64,000 bases of DNA from Micavibrio sp. UBA6147 (GTDB lineage: Bacteria; Pseudomonadota; Alphaproteobacteria; Micavibrionales; UBA1664): NCBI GenBank assembly GCA_002423185.1, contig DIUX01000004.1, positions 310,001-374,000 on the forward strand, read 5' to 3'. Each line of letters starts with the position of its first letter. Position 1 is the stretch's first letter. A program made the position numbers and the translations under genes. The notes under the pieces are model-generated. The model was not told where the DNA came from. It did not search any database and worked only from the letters and a program-made list of their open reading frames with translations. Below are positions 15,009-24,048 of the stretch, piece after piece.

Positions 15009-17912
15009 TCAGGAAAGTTTTTCTTTGAGGGTGTAAAGCCATTCAAGCGCCTGTTTAGGCGACAGGTCATCGGGGCGCAAAGCCTCAATCAAGGCTGCGG
15101 CTTCGGGCGAGATAGTCGGTGCATCGGGCGCGTTGTTTTTGGCGTTTTGGCTTTGGGTGCGTTGGTCTTTTTCGGCTTGGTCAAAGACCGCTTGGAACAG
15201 GGGGAGGCTTTGCGCCAGCTTCGCCAATTGTCCCGATTGTTCGCTTTGTTGAAGTCGCGCCAGAATATCATCGGCGCGGTCGATGACGGCTTTCGGCAGA
15301 CCCGCCAAGCGCGCCACATGAATCCCGTAGGATTGATCGGCTGTGCCTTTGACGACTTGGTGCATAAAGATAATGTCGCCCTTCCATTCCTTGACGTTCA
15401 TGCGGTGGCAGGATAAGCGGGGGAGCTTGCCCTCCAATGTCGTCAATTCATGGTAATGGGTGGCGAACAGGCCGCGGCATTGGCACGCATCATGCAGGTA
15501 TTCCAAAGTCCCCCACGCAATCGATAAGCCGTCAAACGTCGCCGTTCCGCGCCCGATTTCATCGAGGATGACGAGTGAGCGCGGCGTTGATTGGTTCAAA
15601 ATCGCCGCGGTTTCGACCATTTCGACCATAAAGGTTGACCGCCCGCGCGCAAGGTCGTCCGATGCGCCGACACGGCTGAACACCTTGTCGATCAACCCGA
15701 TCCGCGCGGCAGCGGCGGGAACGAAACTTCCGGCCTGTGCCATAATCGCGATCAACGCGTTTTGGCGCAGGAAGGTGGACTTCCCCGCCATGTTGGGGCC
15801 GGTGAGGAGCCATAAAGATTGCCGTGCCGATAAATCGCAATCATTGGCGATGAAGCCATGCGCGGCGGTGTCATGGGCAGCGGCATTTTTGCCACTATGA
15901 TGGCTCAGGCTTTGTTCCACGACGGGGTGGCGGCCTTTTTCGATGATGAAATCGGTGCTGGTGTCGATGACGGGGCGGGTATAGCCCATATCAAGGGCAA
16001 GCTCGGCCAAAGCGCAGGCAACGTCAAGGGTGGCAAGGCTTTGTGCCTTTGCGGTGATCTGGGCGGCGAGGCGCACCGCGTCTTCGCGTAATTGTTCGAA
16101 CAGGGCGAGTTCAATCGCGGTGGCCTTGTCGCCAGCTTGGAGGATTTTGGTTTCCAGCTCCGCCAATTCCGGCGTGGTGAAGCGGACGGCGCTGCCTAAG
16201 GTTTGGCGGTGGATGAATGGGTTATCGCTCGGTGTATCGCTTTTATCCCCGCGCCCGACCATCAAGGCATCGGCCTGTTTCGGCGCTACTTCGATGAAAT
16301 AGCCCAACACATTGTTGAATTTGATCCGCAGGGTCTGAACGCCCGTTTTGTCTTTATAGGTGGCCTCAAGGCGGGCGATGGTTGTTTTGCTCTCGGTGCT
16401 GAGGCCGCGTAATTCGTCAAGCTGCGGCGAATATCCGCGCTTGATGAAGTGACCATCGCGGGCGTGGAAGGGGAGGTCGTCTTCGAGCGCTGCGTTGAGG
16501 CGGTCGATATAGGCGGCGGCCTCGCCGACACTGCGTAAGGAGGAGGTCTCCGCATCGACCATACGCAATAAATCGGGGGCGAGGTGGTCATTCAGGGTCT
16601 TGAGGATTTTTTCCGCCGCATTCAAGCCGCCGCGCATCGCCCCAAGATCGCGCGGGCCGCCGCGCCCGAGGCTTAGGCGTGACAAGGCGCGCTCCATATC
16701 CGGCAGACGGGATAAATGCTCACGGAGGCCACTTCGCAGAGCTTTTTCTTCGCGCATCAAGGCGACTTGGTCAAGGCGGCGGGCAATGGCGGCAACATCG
16801 CAAGACGGTGCAGACAGACGGTCTTGCAACAGACGCGCCCCCGCGCCGGTGCAGGTGCGGTCAATGACGGAGAGGAGCGAGCCTTTGCGCTCACCGTTCA
16901 TGGTGCGGACAAGTTCGAGATTCCGGCGCGTCGCGGTGTCGATGTCCATAAAATCGGTCGGGTTGAAGCGGCGGATTGGTTCAATGTAGGGTAGCGCCCC
17001 TTTTTGCGTTTTTTCGGCATAATCAATCAAGGTGCCGGCGGCGGACATCTCCGCCCCGCCGAAGATGCCGAACGCATCGAGGGTTTTAACGCCGTACAGC
17101 GCCTCAAGCCGCGCTTTGGCGTTAATGCTGTCGAACACGCTGTCGGGCAGGATGGTGAGGCTGTCGTAGATATCCTCAAAAAATGGCGTGAAATCGGGGT
17201 TGGCATAGAGTTTTTCGGGGATGACCAATTCACTTGGCGCGATGCGCCCGATGGCGGAAAACAGCGCGGCGGCGGTTACGGGCTGAACCTCAAACCGTCC
17301 GGTGGAAATGTCGATCCAGCTCAAGGCATAATCATTGCGAAGCTGCGCCGCGCAGGCGAGGTAGTTGCTAGATCGCACGTCAAGCAACGTGTCTTCGACA
17401 ATCGTGCCAGGGGTGACGATCCGCACCACGTCGCGGTTGACGAGGGCTTTATACCCGCCGCGTTTTTTTGCTTCTTCGGGGGTTTCCGTTTGTTCGCATA
17501 TCGCGACTTTATATCCCGCCTTGATGAGGCGGGCGAGGTAGGATTCATGGCTGTGAACCGGCACGCCGCACATCGGGATGGCGTTGCCGCCCGTTTTGCC
17601 GCGCTTGGTCAGGGCGATGTCGAGCGCCTTGGCGCCTTTTTCGGCATCGTCAAAGAACATCTCGTAAAAATCGCCCATGCGGTAAAACAAGATGCAATCG
17701 GGGTGGCGGCTTTTGACCTCCGCATATTGCTGCATCATCGGGGTTTGCGGGGTGATGTCGCCGTCCGTGTCGGTATCAGTATTCGCTGGGGGGGAGGTGT
17801 TGGATGCAGGATCTGATTCAGAGTCGGGGGCGTCATAGCCCGCCTGATCGCCGCTGTCACGCAGGCGTTCATCATCGGCTTGGATGATTGTTTTATTGGC
17901 GGCTGTACCCAT
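15009..17912 (-). CDS. mutS: DNA mismatch repair protein MutS
   Basis: Recognises base mismatches and small loops and recruits MutL. About 967 residues. The mismatch-binding domain begins at TPMMQQYAEVK and contains the Phe-x-Glu of YRMGDFYEMFF; connector, lever and clamp domains follow; the ATPase has Walker A GPNMAGKST, Walker B LVILDEIGRGTATFDG and the FATHYHEL loop, with a C-terminal helix-turn-helix. The start at 17912 follows AAAAGGGAT; 14 upstream codons are open but lack a site. An acidic, Asp/Thr-rich stretch of about 58 residues precedes the canonical MutS start, longer than in E. coli. Encoded downstream of dut and coaBC, after a terminator. Confidence 0.96.
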   Translation of the reverse strand: MGTAANKTIIQADDERLRDSGDQAGYDAPDSESDPASNTSPPANTDTDTDGDITPQTPMMQQYAEVKSRHPDCILFYRMGDFYEMFFDDAEKGAKALDIALTKRGKTGGNAIPMCGVPVHSHESYLARLIKAGYKVAICEQTETPEEAKKRGGYKALVNRDVVRIVTPGTIVEDTLLDVRSSNYLACAAQLRNDYALSWIDISTGRFEVQPVTAAALFSAIGRIAPSELVIPEKLYANPDFTPFFEDIYDSLTILPDSVFDSINAKARLEALYGVKTLDAFGIFGGAEMSAAGTLIDYAEKTQKGALPYIEPIRRFNPTDFMDIDTATRRNLELVRTMNGERKGSLLSVIDRTCTGAGARLLQDRLSAPSCDVAAIARRLDQVALMREEKALRSGLREHLSRLPDMERALSRLSLGRGGPRDLGAMRGGLNAAEKILKTLNDHLAPDLLRMVDAETSSLRSVGEAAAYIDRLNAALEDDLPFHARDGHFIKRGYSPQLDELRGLSTESKTTIARLEATYKDKTGVQTLRIKFNNVLGYFIEVAPKQADALMVGRGDKSDTPSDNPFIHRQTLGSAVRFTTPELAELETKILQAGDKATAIELALFEQLREDAVRLAAQITAKAQSLATLDVACALAELALDMGYTRPVIDTSTDFIIEKGRHPVVEQSLSHHSGKNAAAHDTAAHGFIANDCDLSARQSLWLLTGPNMAGKSTFLRQNALIAIMAQAGSFVPAAAARIGLIDKVFSRVGASDDLARGRSTFMVEMVETAAILNQSTPRSLVILDEIGRGTATFDGLSIAWGTLEYLHDACQCRGLFATHYHELTTLEGKLPRLSCHRMNVKEWKGDIIFMHQVVKGTADQSYGIHVARLAGLPKAVIDRADDILARLQQSEQSGQLAKLAQSLPLFQAVFDQAEKDQRTQSQNAKNNAPDAPTISPEAAALIEALRPDDLSPKQALEWLYTLKEKLS

Positions 17913-17956
17913 AATCCCTTTTACGACAAAAACACAGCGAAGGGAAGAAGCCACAA

Positions 17957-17988
17957 AAAATTATCCCCGCCTTGTCGTGCGGGGATGG
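17957..17988 (-). terminator. Intrinsic terminator after dut
   Basis: Arms ATCCCCGC (17963-17970) and GCGGGGAT (17979-17986); on the minus strand the stem is followed by AATTTTTTG. It lies between dut and mutS, so mutS probably has its own promoter or depends on read-through. Confidence 0.75.
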
Positions 17989-18073
17989 GAGCGCGGGGAA
18001 TTGGGGCGAAGAGGGGGGGGCGCACCTAGTAGCGCTTTTGGGCGCGGCGGAAACTATGACTGTTTCGGCGCGG

Positions 18074-18556
18074 CTAGCCCGTTCCGGTGGAGCCGAAGCC
18101 GCCGCTTCCGCGTTCGGTTTCGTCGAGGGTTTCACTGACCGACCATTTGACGTTGGCGTGGCGGGCGATGACCATCTGGGCGATGCGCATCCCGCGTTCG
18201 ATGGTGAAAGCTTCTTTGCCGAGATTGGCGAGAATGACTTTGATTTCGCCGCGGTAATCCGCGTCTACCGTGCCGGGGGAGTTCAAAACCGTGACGCCGT
18301 GTTTCAAGGCGAGGCCGGATCGGGGGCGGATTTGTGCTTCGTATCCGGCGGGAAGGGCGATGCTCAAACCCGTCGGGATCAAGGCGCGGTCGCCCGCTTC
18401 CAAAACAAAGGCTTCATCGAGCGCGGCGGACAAATCCATGCCTGCGGACTGGTCGGTCGCATAGGTCGGCAAATTCAGGCCGACCGCGTGGTCGAGCGGG
18501 GTCAGGGATACGGTGATATGGTCTTGATGCACAGCGTTGTTCACGGGTGTTGTCAT
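18074..18556 (-). CDS. dut: dUTP diphosphatase
   Basis: Hydrolyses dUTP to dUMP and pyrophosphate, keeping uracil out of DNA and feeding thymidylate synthesis; homotrimeric, cytosolic. All five motifs are present in 160 residues: AGMDLSA, PRSGLA, VLNSPGTVDADYRG with the catalytic Asp, RIAQMV, and the C-terminal RGSGGFGSTG that closes over the active site. It lies 61 bp downstream of coaBC on the same strand, a pairing common in proteobacteria, so co-transcription is likely. Confidence 0.96.
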   Translation of the reverse strand: MTTPVNNAVHQDHITVSLTPLDHAVGLNLPTYATDQSAGMDLSAALDEAFVLEAGDRALIPTGLSIALPAGYEAQIRPRSGLALKHGVTVLNSPGTVDADYRGEIKVILANLGKEAFTIERGMRIAQMVIARHANVKWSVSETLDETERGSGGFGSTGTG

Positions 18557-18617
18557 GGCTACCTAGTGTCCTTTGTTCGGTTGTCTGTCTTTGTTGTCCG
18601 GCGCGGCGGTGAACACC

Positions 18618-19976
18618 CTATCGGGGCTCGTGCGGCGCTTTTTCAAGACGGGCTATCATACACGCTACGATTTGTGCTGCAACTCTTTGTTTGCTGGCGG
18701 GCGGCCAGTTCTCAACCGAAATTTTTCCGTCGCTTGATTTTTCAAGGATTTGGACGGTGTTGTTATCCGCACCGAAAACGGGGGATTCTGCATCAATCTT
18801 GTTGGCAACGATGATATCGCATTGTTTTTTGTCCAGCTTCGCCGCCGCATTGTCGGCTACGGAGTCCGTTTCGGCGGCGAATCCCACGACGATGGTGGGG
18901 CGTTTGGCGGCGGGAAGGGTGCCGAGCATCCGCAAAATATCGGGGTTCGGGACAAGGGTAATGGTCGGCGGGGTCAGGTCGTCCGTTTTTTTGATTTTGA
19001 CGGGGCTGGCCTTGGCAACGCCCCAATCGGCAACGGCGGCGGCACAAACGGCAAGATCGGCAGGCAGGGCGGCGGATACGGCCTCATGCATTTCGCGGGC
19101 GCTGGTGACGCGGATGACGGTGTTGACGCCATCAGGGTCGGGGATGGATACGGGGCCGGTGACGAGTGTGACTCTCGCCCCTGCGGCGGCGAGGGCGGCG
19201 GCGATGGCGTGGCCTTGCTTGCCGGAGGAATGATTGCCGATGAACCGGACAGGGTCGATGGCTTCATGCGTTGGGCCGCTGGTGACAATCGCATGCATGT
19301 CCGTAAGCGGTTTGCCTTCGAAAAGGGGCGCGGGCAAGGGATTTACGCTCTTTGTTTTGCTTGCGTTCGTGGTCGTGTTCGTGGTTGCGGCGGGCTGTGC
19401 GCGGAAAAATTCCGTGACGGCATCGAAAATTTCCGCCGGTTCCGCCATGCGGCCTTTGCCGGTTTCGCCGCAGGCCATGTCGCCGCTATTGGGGCCGCAA
19501 AACAGGATTCCACGGGCGGTGAGGGTTTCGACATTGGCTTGCGTGGCCTTGTTTTGCCACATCATCGGGTTCATGGCGGGGGCGATCATGACGGGTTTAT
19601 CGGTGGCGAGCAAGGTGGTGGAGGCGAGATCATCGGCAAGCCCATGCGCCATTTTCGCCATGATGTCGGCGGTGGCGGGGGCGACAAGGACAAGATCGTT
19701 TTCGCGGCTGAGGCGGATATGCCCCATCTCGTTTTCATCGTTTAGATCCCACAAATCCATATAGGTTTTGGTGCCGGTGAGGCTGGAGATACTGAGCGGC
19801 GTGACAAACTGGCTCCCCCCCTTTGTCAGGACGGCTTGCACGTGGGCGCCGGACTTGCCGAGCAAGCGAATAAGTTCAAGGCTTTTATACGCCGCAATCC
19901 CGCCGGTGATGATGAGCAAGACATTCCGCCCGTATAAGGGCAGGGCGGCAGAAGGCGGGAGATTGTTGCTGTGCAT
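18618..19976 (-). CDS. coaBC: Bifunctional phosphopantothenoylcysteine decarboxylase / phosphopantothenate-cysteine ligase
   Basis: Two consecutive steps of coenzyme A synthesis in one 452-residue protein. The N-terminal flavodoxin-like CoaC half has LLIITGGIAAYKSLELIR, APAMNPMMW (FMN and substrate contacts) and the catalytic cysteine in MACGETGKGRMAE. The CoaB half starts near residue 220 with VTSGPTHEAIDPVRFIGNHSSGKQG, typical of the CTP-dependent ligase, and contains VGFAAET. The linker around 185-215 is Thr/Asn/Lys-rich and a little longer than usual. Upstream member of the coaBC-dut pair. Confidence 0.95.
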   Translation of the reverse strand: MHSNNLPPSAALPLYGRNVLLIITGGIAAYKSLELIRLLGKSGAHVQAVLTKGGSQFVTPLSISSLTGTKTYMDLWDLNDENEMGHIRLSRENDLVLVAPATADIMAKMAHGLADDLASTTLLATDKPVMIAPAMNPMMWQNKATQANVETLTARGILFCGPNSGDMACGETGKGRMAEPAEIFDAVTEFFRAQPAATTNTTTNASKTKSVNPLPAPLFEGKPLTDMHAIVTSGPTHEAIDPVRFIGNHSSGKQGHAIAAALAAAGARVTLVTGPVSIPDPDGVNTVIRVTSAREMHEAVSAALPADLAVCAAAVADWGVAKASPVKIKKTDDLTPPTITLVPNPDILRMLGTLPAAKRPTIVVGFAAETDSVADNAAAKLDKKQCDIIVANKIDAESPVFGADNNTVQILEKSSDGKISVENWPPASKQRVAAQIVACMIARLEKAPHEPR

Positions 19977-20054
19977 GGCTATATCCGTTTATGGGGTTGA
20001 TGCCCCTTTTAGCATAGTTGGTATTTTTAATATAATTCAAAGCCAAAATATAAA

Positions 20055-20090
20055 CAAAAGCCCCGAAAGGATAAACCAACGGGGCTTTGT
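20055..20090 (-). terminator. Intrinsic terminator after the acidic exported protein
   Basis: Nine-base arms AAAGCCCCG (20057-20065) and CGGGGCTTT (20080-20088) with a 14-base loop; on the minus strand TTTTGTTTATATTTT follows. Confidence 0.75.
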
Positions 20091-20125
20091 ATTAAAGTCT
20101 TTATCAATCCGTGAAGAACGACCGA

Positions 20126-20950
20126 TTACTCGGCTGTTTCTTGGATGACTTCTTCTTCGATCACTTCTTCAGTTTCAGGAGCCACGTCTTCGGCAGCTTC
20201 TGGATCGGTGATGGTTGTTTCGTCCACGGCGTCCTCTGCAGGAGCAACTTCCTCAGCAGGAGCGGCTTCCTCTGCAGGAGCTGCTTCTTCTTCGATGGCT
20301 TCAACCGGTGTTTCTTCGGCCGGTGCTTCTTCCGTTACGGCTTCAGCAGGGGCGGCTTCGGTGTTCAGCTCGTCTTCGAACGGAACGTCGTCTTGCATGT
20401 TAACGGCGGAACCTTCGGCGTCACCAGCTTCATCGCCGCCAGCTGCGGTCATGATCTCGTTGAGGTCGGAACCGTCCATGACAGGGTTTTCAAAACCTTG
20501 CGCGGAGTTGATCGCGTCGCTGCCTGAGGCTGTAACGATGTCGTTGAGGTCGGAACCGTCTTCAAAAGAAACAGGGTTTTCAAAGCCTGATCTTGGGATG
20601 AAGGAGTGTTCTTCAACGTCGGCCGTAGGGGTCGCGGAAGGAACATCAGCGCCAGGAACGCTTTCCCATGAATTTTCAATCGACGGTGTGACAGGGTCAA
20701 CAGGGGCGACAGGCTCACCAGCGGAAGGCTCGATCAGCTCAGGGGTCATTTCTTGCAATTCGGTTTCGCCGGCAAGCTCGTCACCCAAAACAACATCGGA
20801 GGATGTGTCTTGTTGGACAGCAGCGTTGCTTGGCATAAAGAACCCGCGGACTTTGTCCATCAGGCTGGTTTCGGCTTGTGCCGGTGCGGCAATTGCCATC
20901 ATGCAAACGATGGCGGCAGTGCCGGTCAACAACTTAATACGTGTGGTCAT
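20126..20950 (-). CDS. Exported acidic Glu/Ala/Pro-rich repeat protein
   Basis: Function unknown; 274 residues. The start at 20950 has AAGGAG eight bases upstream; an earlier in-frame start lacks one. A signal peptide ends at APAQAE. The mature chain is strongly acidic and low in complexity. It holds two copies of a GFENPV...DGSDLN-D/E-I-V/M-TA element near residues 140 and 170, and a C-terminal region of repeated EEAAPAEEAAPAEE type. Such chains are usually disordered; an envelope or surface role is a guess. It is flanked by its own terminator and an AT-rich upstream region, so it is probably transcribed alone. Confidence 0.7.
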   Translation of the reverse strand: MTTRIKLLTGTAAIVCMMAIAAPAQAETSLMDKVRGFFMPSNAAVQQDTSSDVVLGDELAGETELQEMTPELIEPSAGEPVAPVDPVTPSIENSWESVPGADVPSATPTADVEEHSFIPRSGFENPVSFEDGSDLNDIVTASGSDAINSAQGFENPVMDGSDLNEIMTAAGGDEAGDAEGSAVNMQDDVPFEDELNTEAAPAEAVTEEAPAEETPVEAIEEEAAPAEEAAPAEEVAPAEDAVDETTITDPEAAEDVAPETEEVIEEEVIQETAE

Positions 20951-21364
20951 GAGTAACTCCTTCTCACCTAATACATATAATAAACATTCAGGTATCCGAT
21001 TTTGGTTTTTATAATCAAACCATTCCCGCATGTTTTATAGTTTTTCATTGTCCTGTGCAAATATAAAACATAATCCAAGGAAAAAAAGCAAGGGAAATAT
21101 TTTACATAATATTAACTTTTGTGTGGTGGCAGTGGCTTCGCCTTATTTTGAAATGAGGCATTTTGCGGCCTTCCTGTCGCACAACGCCGATGGAAGGCGG
21201 AAAATAAAATCTGATTTTTTGTGGATAGTTTGGGCTTTTGGTGATGTAAAAAAGACTTTTCGTCTAGAAATTGTCCTGAAATATGGTGCGAAACAGCATA
21301 AGCCGCACTCAACTTTTATAACAGGGTTATAACAGGCACTTTTTTCTTTGATCGCCGCGCCTGT
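20951..21364. other. AT-rich intergenic region
   Basis: About 414 bp without a convincing gene. The half nearest 20950 is very AT-rich and holds several TATAAA/TATAAT-like boxes on the minus strand that could drive the acidic exported protein. The rest shows no repeat, RNA or open frame I can support. Confidence 0.5.
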
Positions 21365-22222
21365 TTACTTTATGGCGCAGTGAATACACACAACGCCGTG
21401 GGTGAGTGTGGTGTAGGAAGCGCGCGAGAATCCGGCCTCAATCAGCCTTGCCTTGAGGGCTTCACGGCGCGGAAATTGGCGGATGCTCTCGACAAGGTAT
21501 TGATAGCTGTCGCTGTCATTTGTGATGGCTTGCCCCATGCGCGGAATGATGGCGTTTGAATAGGCATCATAGGCGCGGCGCAAGATCGGGTTGTCCACGT
21601 GCGAAAATTCAAGGCAATAAAACCGCCCGCCGGACTTTAAAACGCGTGCAGCATCGGTAAGGGCTTTGTCGATATGGGTGACGTTGCGAAGGCCGAAGGC
21701 AATGGTGTAAACGTCAAACCCGCCAAAGCCATCCGTTGTGGTCGTGGCGCTGGGGAAGGGTAGGGCTTCGGCATTGCCCGTGACCCATTCCAACGCGTTG
21801 CCATAGCCACGGTCAAGGGCGCGGTCGCGCCCGACTTCGAGCATATTGGCGTTGATGTCGCAAACGGTGATGGCGGCATTGCGGTTTGTGGCTTCGAACA
21901 ACCGAAAGGCGATGTCACCCGTACCGCCAGCAACATCCAAGAACCGTTCATGCGGCTGTGGCCGAATATCGCGGATGAGGCGGTTTTTCCACAGGCGATG
22001 AATCCCCATCGACATGGCGTCATTCATAATGTCATAGCGCCCCGCCACATTGTCGAAAACGCCGAGAACGCGGGCGGTTTTTTCGCGCGGGTCAACGCGG
22101 GTATAGCCGAACCAGTTTCTTTCAGGGTTTGCGGCATCGTCTTGTTGCGTTTCATTTCCGTCAACACCCTGCAAGCCGGATTTTTTATTGTTTTTGCGCG
22201 CTGCGCCGGTGGTGTTTGTCAT
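21365..22222 (-). CDS. ubiE: Ubiquinone/menaquinone biosynthesis C-methyltransferase UbiE
   Basis: SAM-dependent C-methylation of the demethylated quinone ring in ubiquinone (and menaquinone) synthesis; membrane-associated pathway. The sequence VFDNVAGRYDIMNDAMSMGIHRLWK is the UbiE N-terminal signature; FLDVAGGTGDIAFRL binds SAM; FDVYTIAFGLRNV and GGRFYCLEFSHV follow. The start at 22222 (MTNTTG) gives 285 residues; an ATG at 22288 and a TTG further upstream are in frame, and no clear ribosome-binding site decides. Divergent from murJ. Confidence 0.92.
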   Translation of the reverse strand: MTNTTGAARKNNKKSGLQGVDGNETQQDDAANPERNWFGYTRVDPREKTARVLGVFDNVAGRYDIMNDAMSMGIHRLWKNRLIRDIRPQPHERFLDVAGGTGDIAFRLFEATNRNAAITVCDINANMLEVGRDRALDRGYGNALEWVTGNAEALPFPSATTTTDGFGGFDVYTIAFGLRNVTHIDKALTDAARVLKSGGRFYCLEFSHVDNPILRRAYDAYSNAIIPRMGQAITNDSDSYQYLVESIRQFPRREALKARLIEAGFSRASYTTLTHGVVCIHCAIK

Positions 22223-22353
22223 GGAATATGTCCGTTCATTGCTGCCGCCACTTGCGGCGCGGCGGATATTGCCTTTAGGGGCGGTCATGTCTAGTATCTT
22301 GATCCACAAGGATGAAGGGGTCGAGCGTAATTCGACCCGCAAGGAAAAGCAAT

Positions 22354-23922
22354 ATGAAACTCCTCAAAGCCATTGCCACTGTCGGCGGATTAACGATGCT
22401 CAGCCGCCTTGCGGGGTTTGTCCGCGACATTCTGACCGCCTCCATTCTTGGCGCGGGATTTATCGCGGATGCGTTTTTCGTTGCTTTGAAACTCCCTAAT
22501 TTCTTTCGCCGCATCACGGCGGAAGGGGCGTTTAGTATTTCGTTTATTCCCGTGTTCTCGCAAACGCTTGAAAATGAGGGGCGGAAGGAGGCGCAGGAAT
22601 TTGCACGCAATATGATGGGCTATATGGTGTTTATTTTGACGCCTGTGTGTTTGCTCGCCATGCTCGCGATGCCGTGGGTGATTTACGGGATTGCCCCGGG
22701 TTTTGCGAATGATCCGGTGCGCTATGACCTTGCGGTGGAATTGTCGCGCATTACCTTTCCTTATTTATTGTTTATTTCGATGACGGCGCTGGTGGGCGGG
22801 GTGCTCAATGCGGTGGATCGGTACGCTCCGTTTGCCGCTGCACCAGTATTTTTCAATCTGTGTTTGATTATCGCGCTTTTGACCCATCAACTTTCTGGAG
22901 GGACGCCGGCTCATGCCATGGCGTGGGCGGTGACGATTTCGGGCGTTGTGCAATTGGCGTGGGTGTATTTTTTCGCACGCAAAGAAGGATTTTCGCTCAG
23001 GGTTCAATGGCCGAAGGTGACGGAGCGGTCGCGGCGGATGCTGCGCCTTATGATTCCGGGGCTGGTTGGCGCTGGGGTGATGCATATCAATTTGTTTGTC
23101 GATGTGGTGCTGGCGTCTTTATTGCCTGCGGGCTCAGTGTCGTATCTGTATTATGCCGACCGTTTGACGCAATTGCCGCTGGGGGTGATCGGGATCGCCA
23201 TCGGCACGGCGTTGTTGCCGATGTTGTCGCGCGCCATTGCAGGCGGGCGCACGAACGAAGCCCGCGACTTGTTCAATCGGTCATTTGAATTTGCGTTGTT
23301 ATTGGTGCTGCCTGCGGGGCTTGCGTTGATGGTGATTGCCTATCCGATTGTTGCGGCGTTGTTCCAGCACGGCGCGTTTGAACGGTTTGACGCGGTGGTG
23401 ACGGCCTATGTGTTGATGGCCTATGCGGCGGGGTTGCCGGCTTATGTGCTGTCCAAGGTGTTCTCGGCGGCTTTTTACGCCAATCAAGACACCAAAACGC
23501 CGGTGAAAATAGCTATTGTCGTGGCCTTGTTTAACCTTGGGATGAGTTTGTTTTTAATTCAATATTTCAAGGTGATGGGGATTGCGGCGGCAACCTCGAT
23601 GGCGGGGTGGCTCCAGCTTGTGATGCTGTGGCTTGCGGCGCGGCGGTTTGATGGGTTGACGTTTGATGCGCGGCTGCGGCGGGCGATCCCGCGGGTGGTG
23701 TTGAGTGCCTCCGCGATGACCAGCACGTTGCTCACCCTCATGGTCGTGATGAAGGGGTGGATCAATGGCGATGATGTTTCGATGCGGGTTATGGCGCTGG
23801 CTCTCATTATCGGCGGGGGAGGGGTGGTCTATGGCGCGATGGTTTTCCTAACCCGCGCCATCAGCGTTCAAGACATTCGCAAAGCCGTAACAAAAACGGC
23901 ATCGCCATCGGAAATGGCTTGA
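22354..23922 (+). CDS. murJ: Lipid II flippase MurJ
   Basis: Moves lipid II, the peptidoglycan precursor, across the inner membrane. 522 residues with about 14 hydrophobic segments. The MurJ/MviN start is typical: TVGGLTMLSRLAGFVRDILTAS with the conserved SR-x-x-G-x-x-RD, then RRITAEGAFSISFIPVFSQ and a long C-terminal MATE-like half. The start at 22354 has AAGGAAAAG upstream; an earlier in-frame start at 22312 is unlikely. It precedes trpS by 126 bp on the same strand. Confidence 0.95.
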   Translation: MKLLKAIATVGGLTMLSRLAGFVRDILTASILGAGFIADAFFVALKLPNFFRRITAEGAFSISFIPVFSQTLENEGRKEAQEFARNMMGYMVFILTPVCLLAMLAMPWVIYGIAPGFANDPVRYDLAVELSRITFPYLLFISMTALVGGVLNAVDRYAPFAAAPVFFNLCLIIALLTHQLSGGTPAHAMAWAVTISGVVQLAWVYFFARKEGFSLRVQWPKVTERSRRMLRLMIPGLVGAGVMHINLFVDVVLASLLPAGSVSYLYYADRLTQLPLGVIGIAIGTALLPMLSRAIAGGRTNEARDLFNRSFEFALLLVLPAGLALMVIAYPIVAALFQHGAFERFDAVVTAYVLMAYAAGLPAYVLSKVFSAAFYANQDTKTPVKIAIVVALFNLGMSLFLIQYFKVMGIAAATSMAGWLQLVMLWLAARRFDGLTFDARLRRAIPRVVLSASAMTSTLLTLMVVMKGWINGDDVSMRVMALALIIGGGGVVYGAMVFLTRAISVQDIRKAVTKTASPSEMA

Positions 23923-24048
23923 TCTTATTGGTGGTTATTCGCTACACATCACCGACTGGTTTTCATGATTCATACCGTTTTATAGAGTGTTGAAACATGT
24001 TGTCCAAGTTAAGAGTTTAAACGCAAGACAGGTAAGAGGCTATTGTTT

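Noticed and set aside
17004..17816. 270-codon frame on the plus strand
   Set aside because: Antisense to mutS with no motif or ribosome-binding site.
18750..19745. 331-codon Gly-rich frame on the plus strand
   Set aside because: Antisense to coaBC; composition follows from the GC-rich codons of the real gene.
20145..21014. 289-codon Ser/Ala-rich frame on the plus strand
   Set aside because: Complement of the acidic repeat protein; Ser-rich because Glu/Ala codons read backwards.
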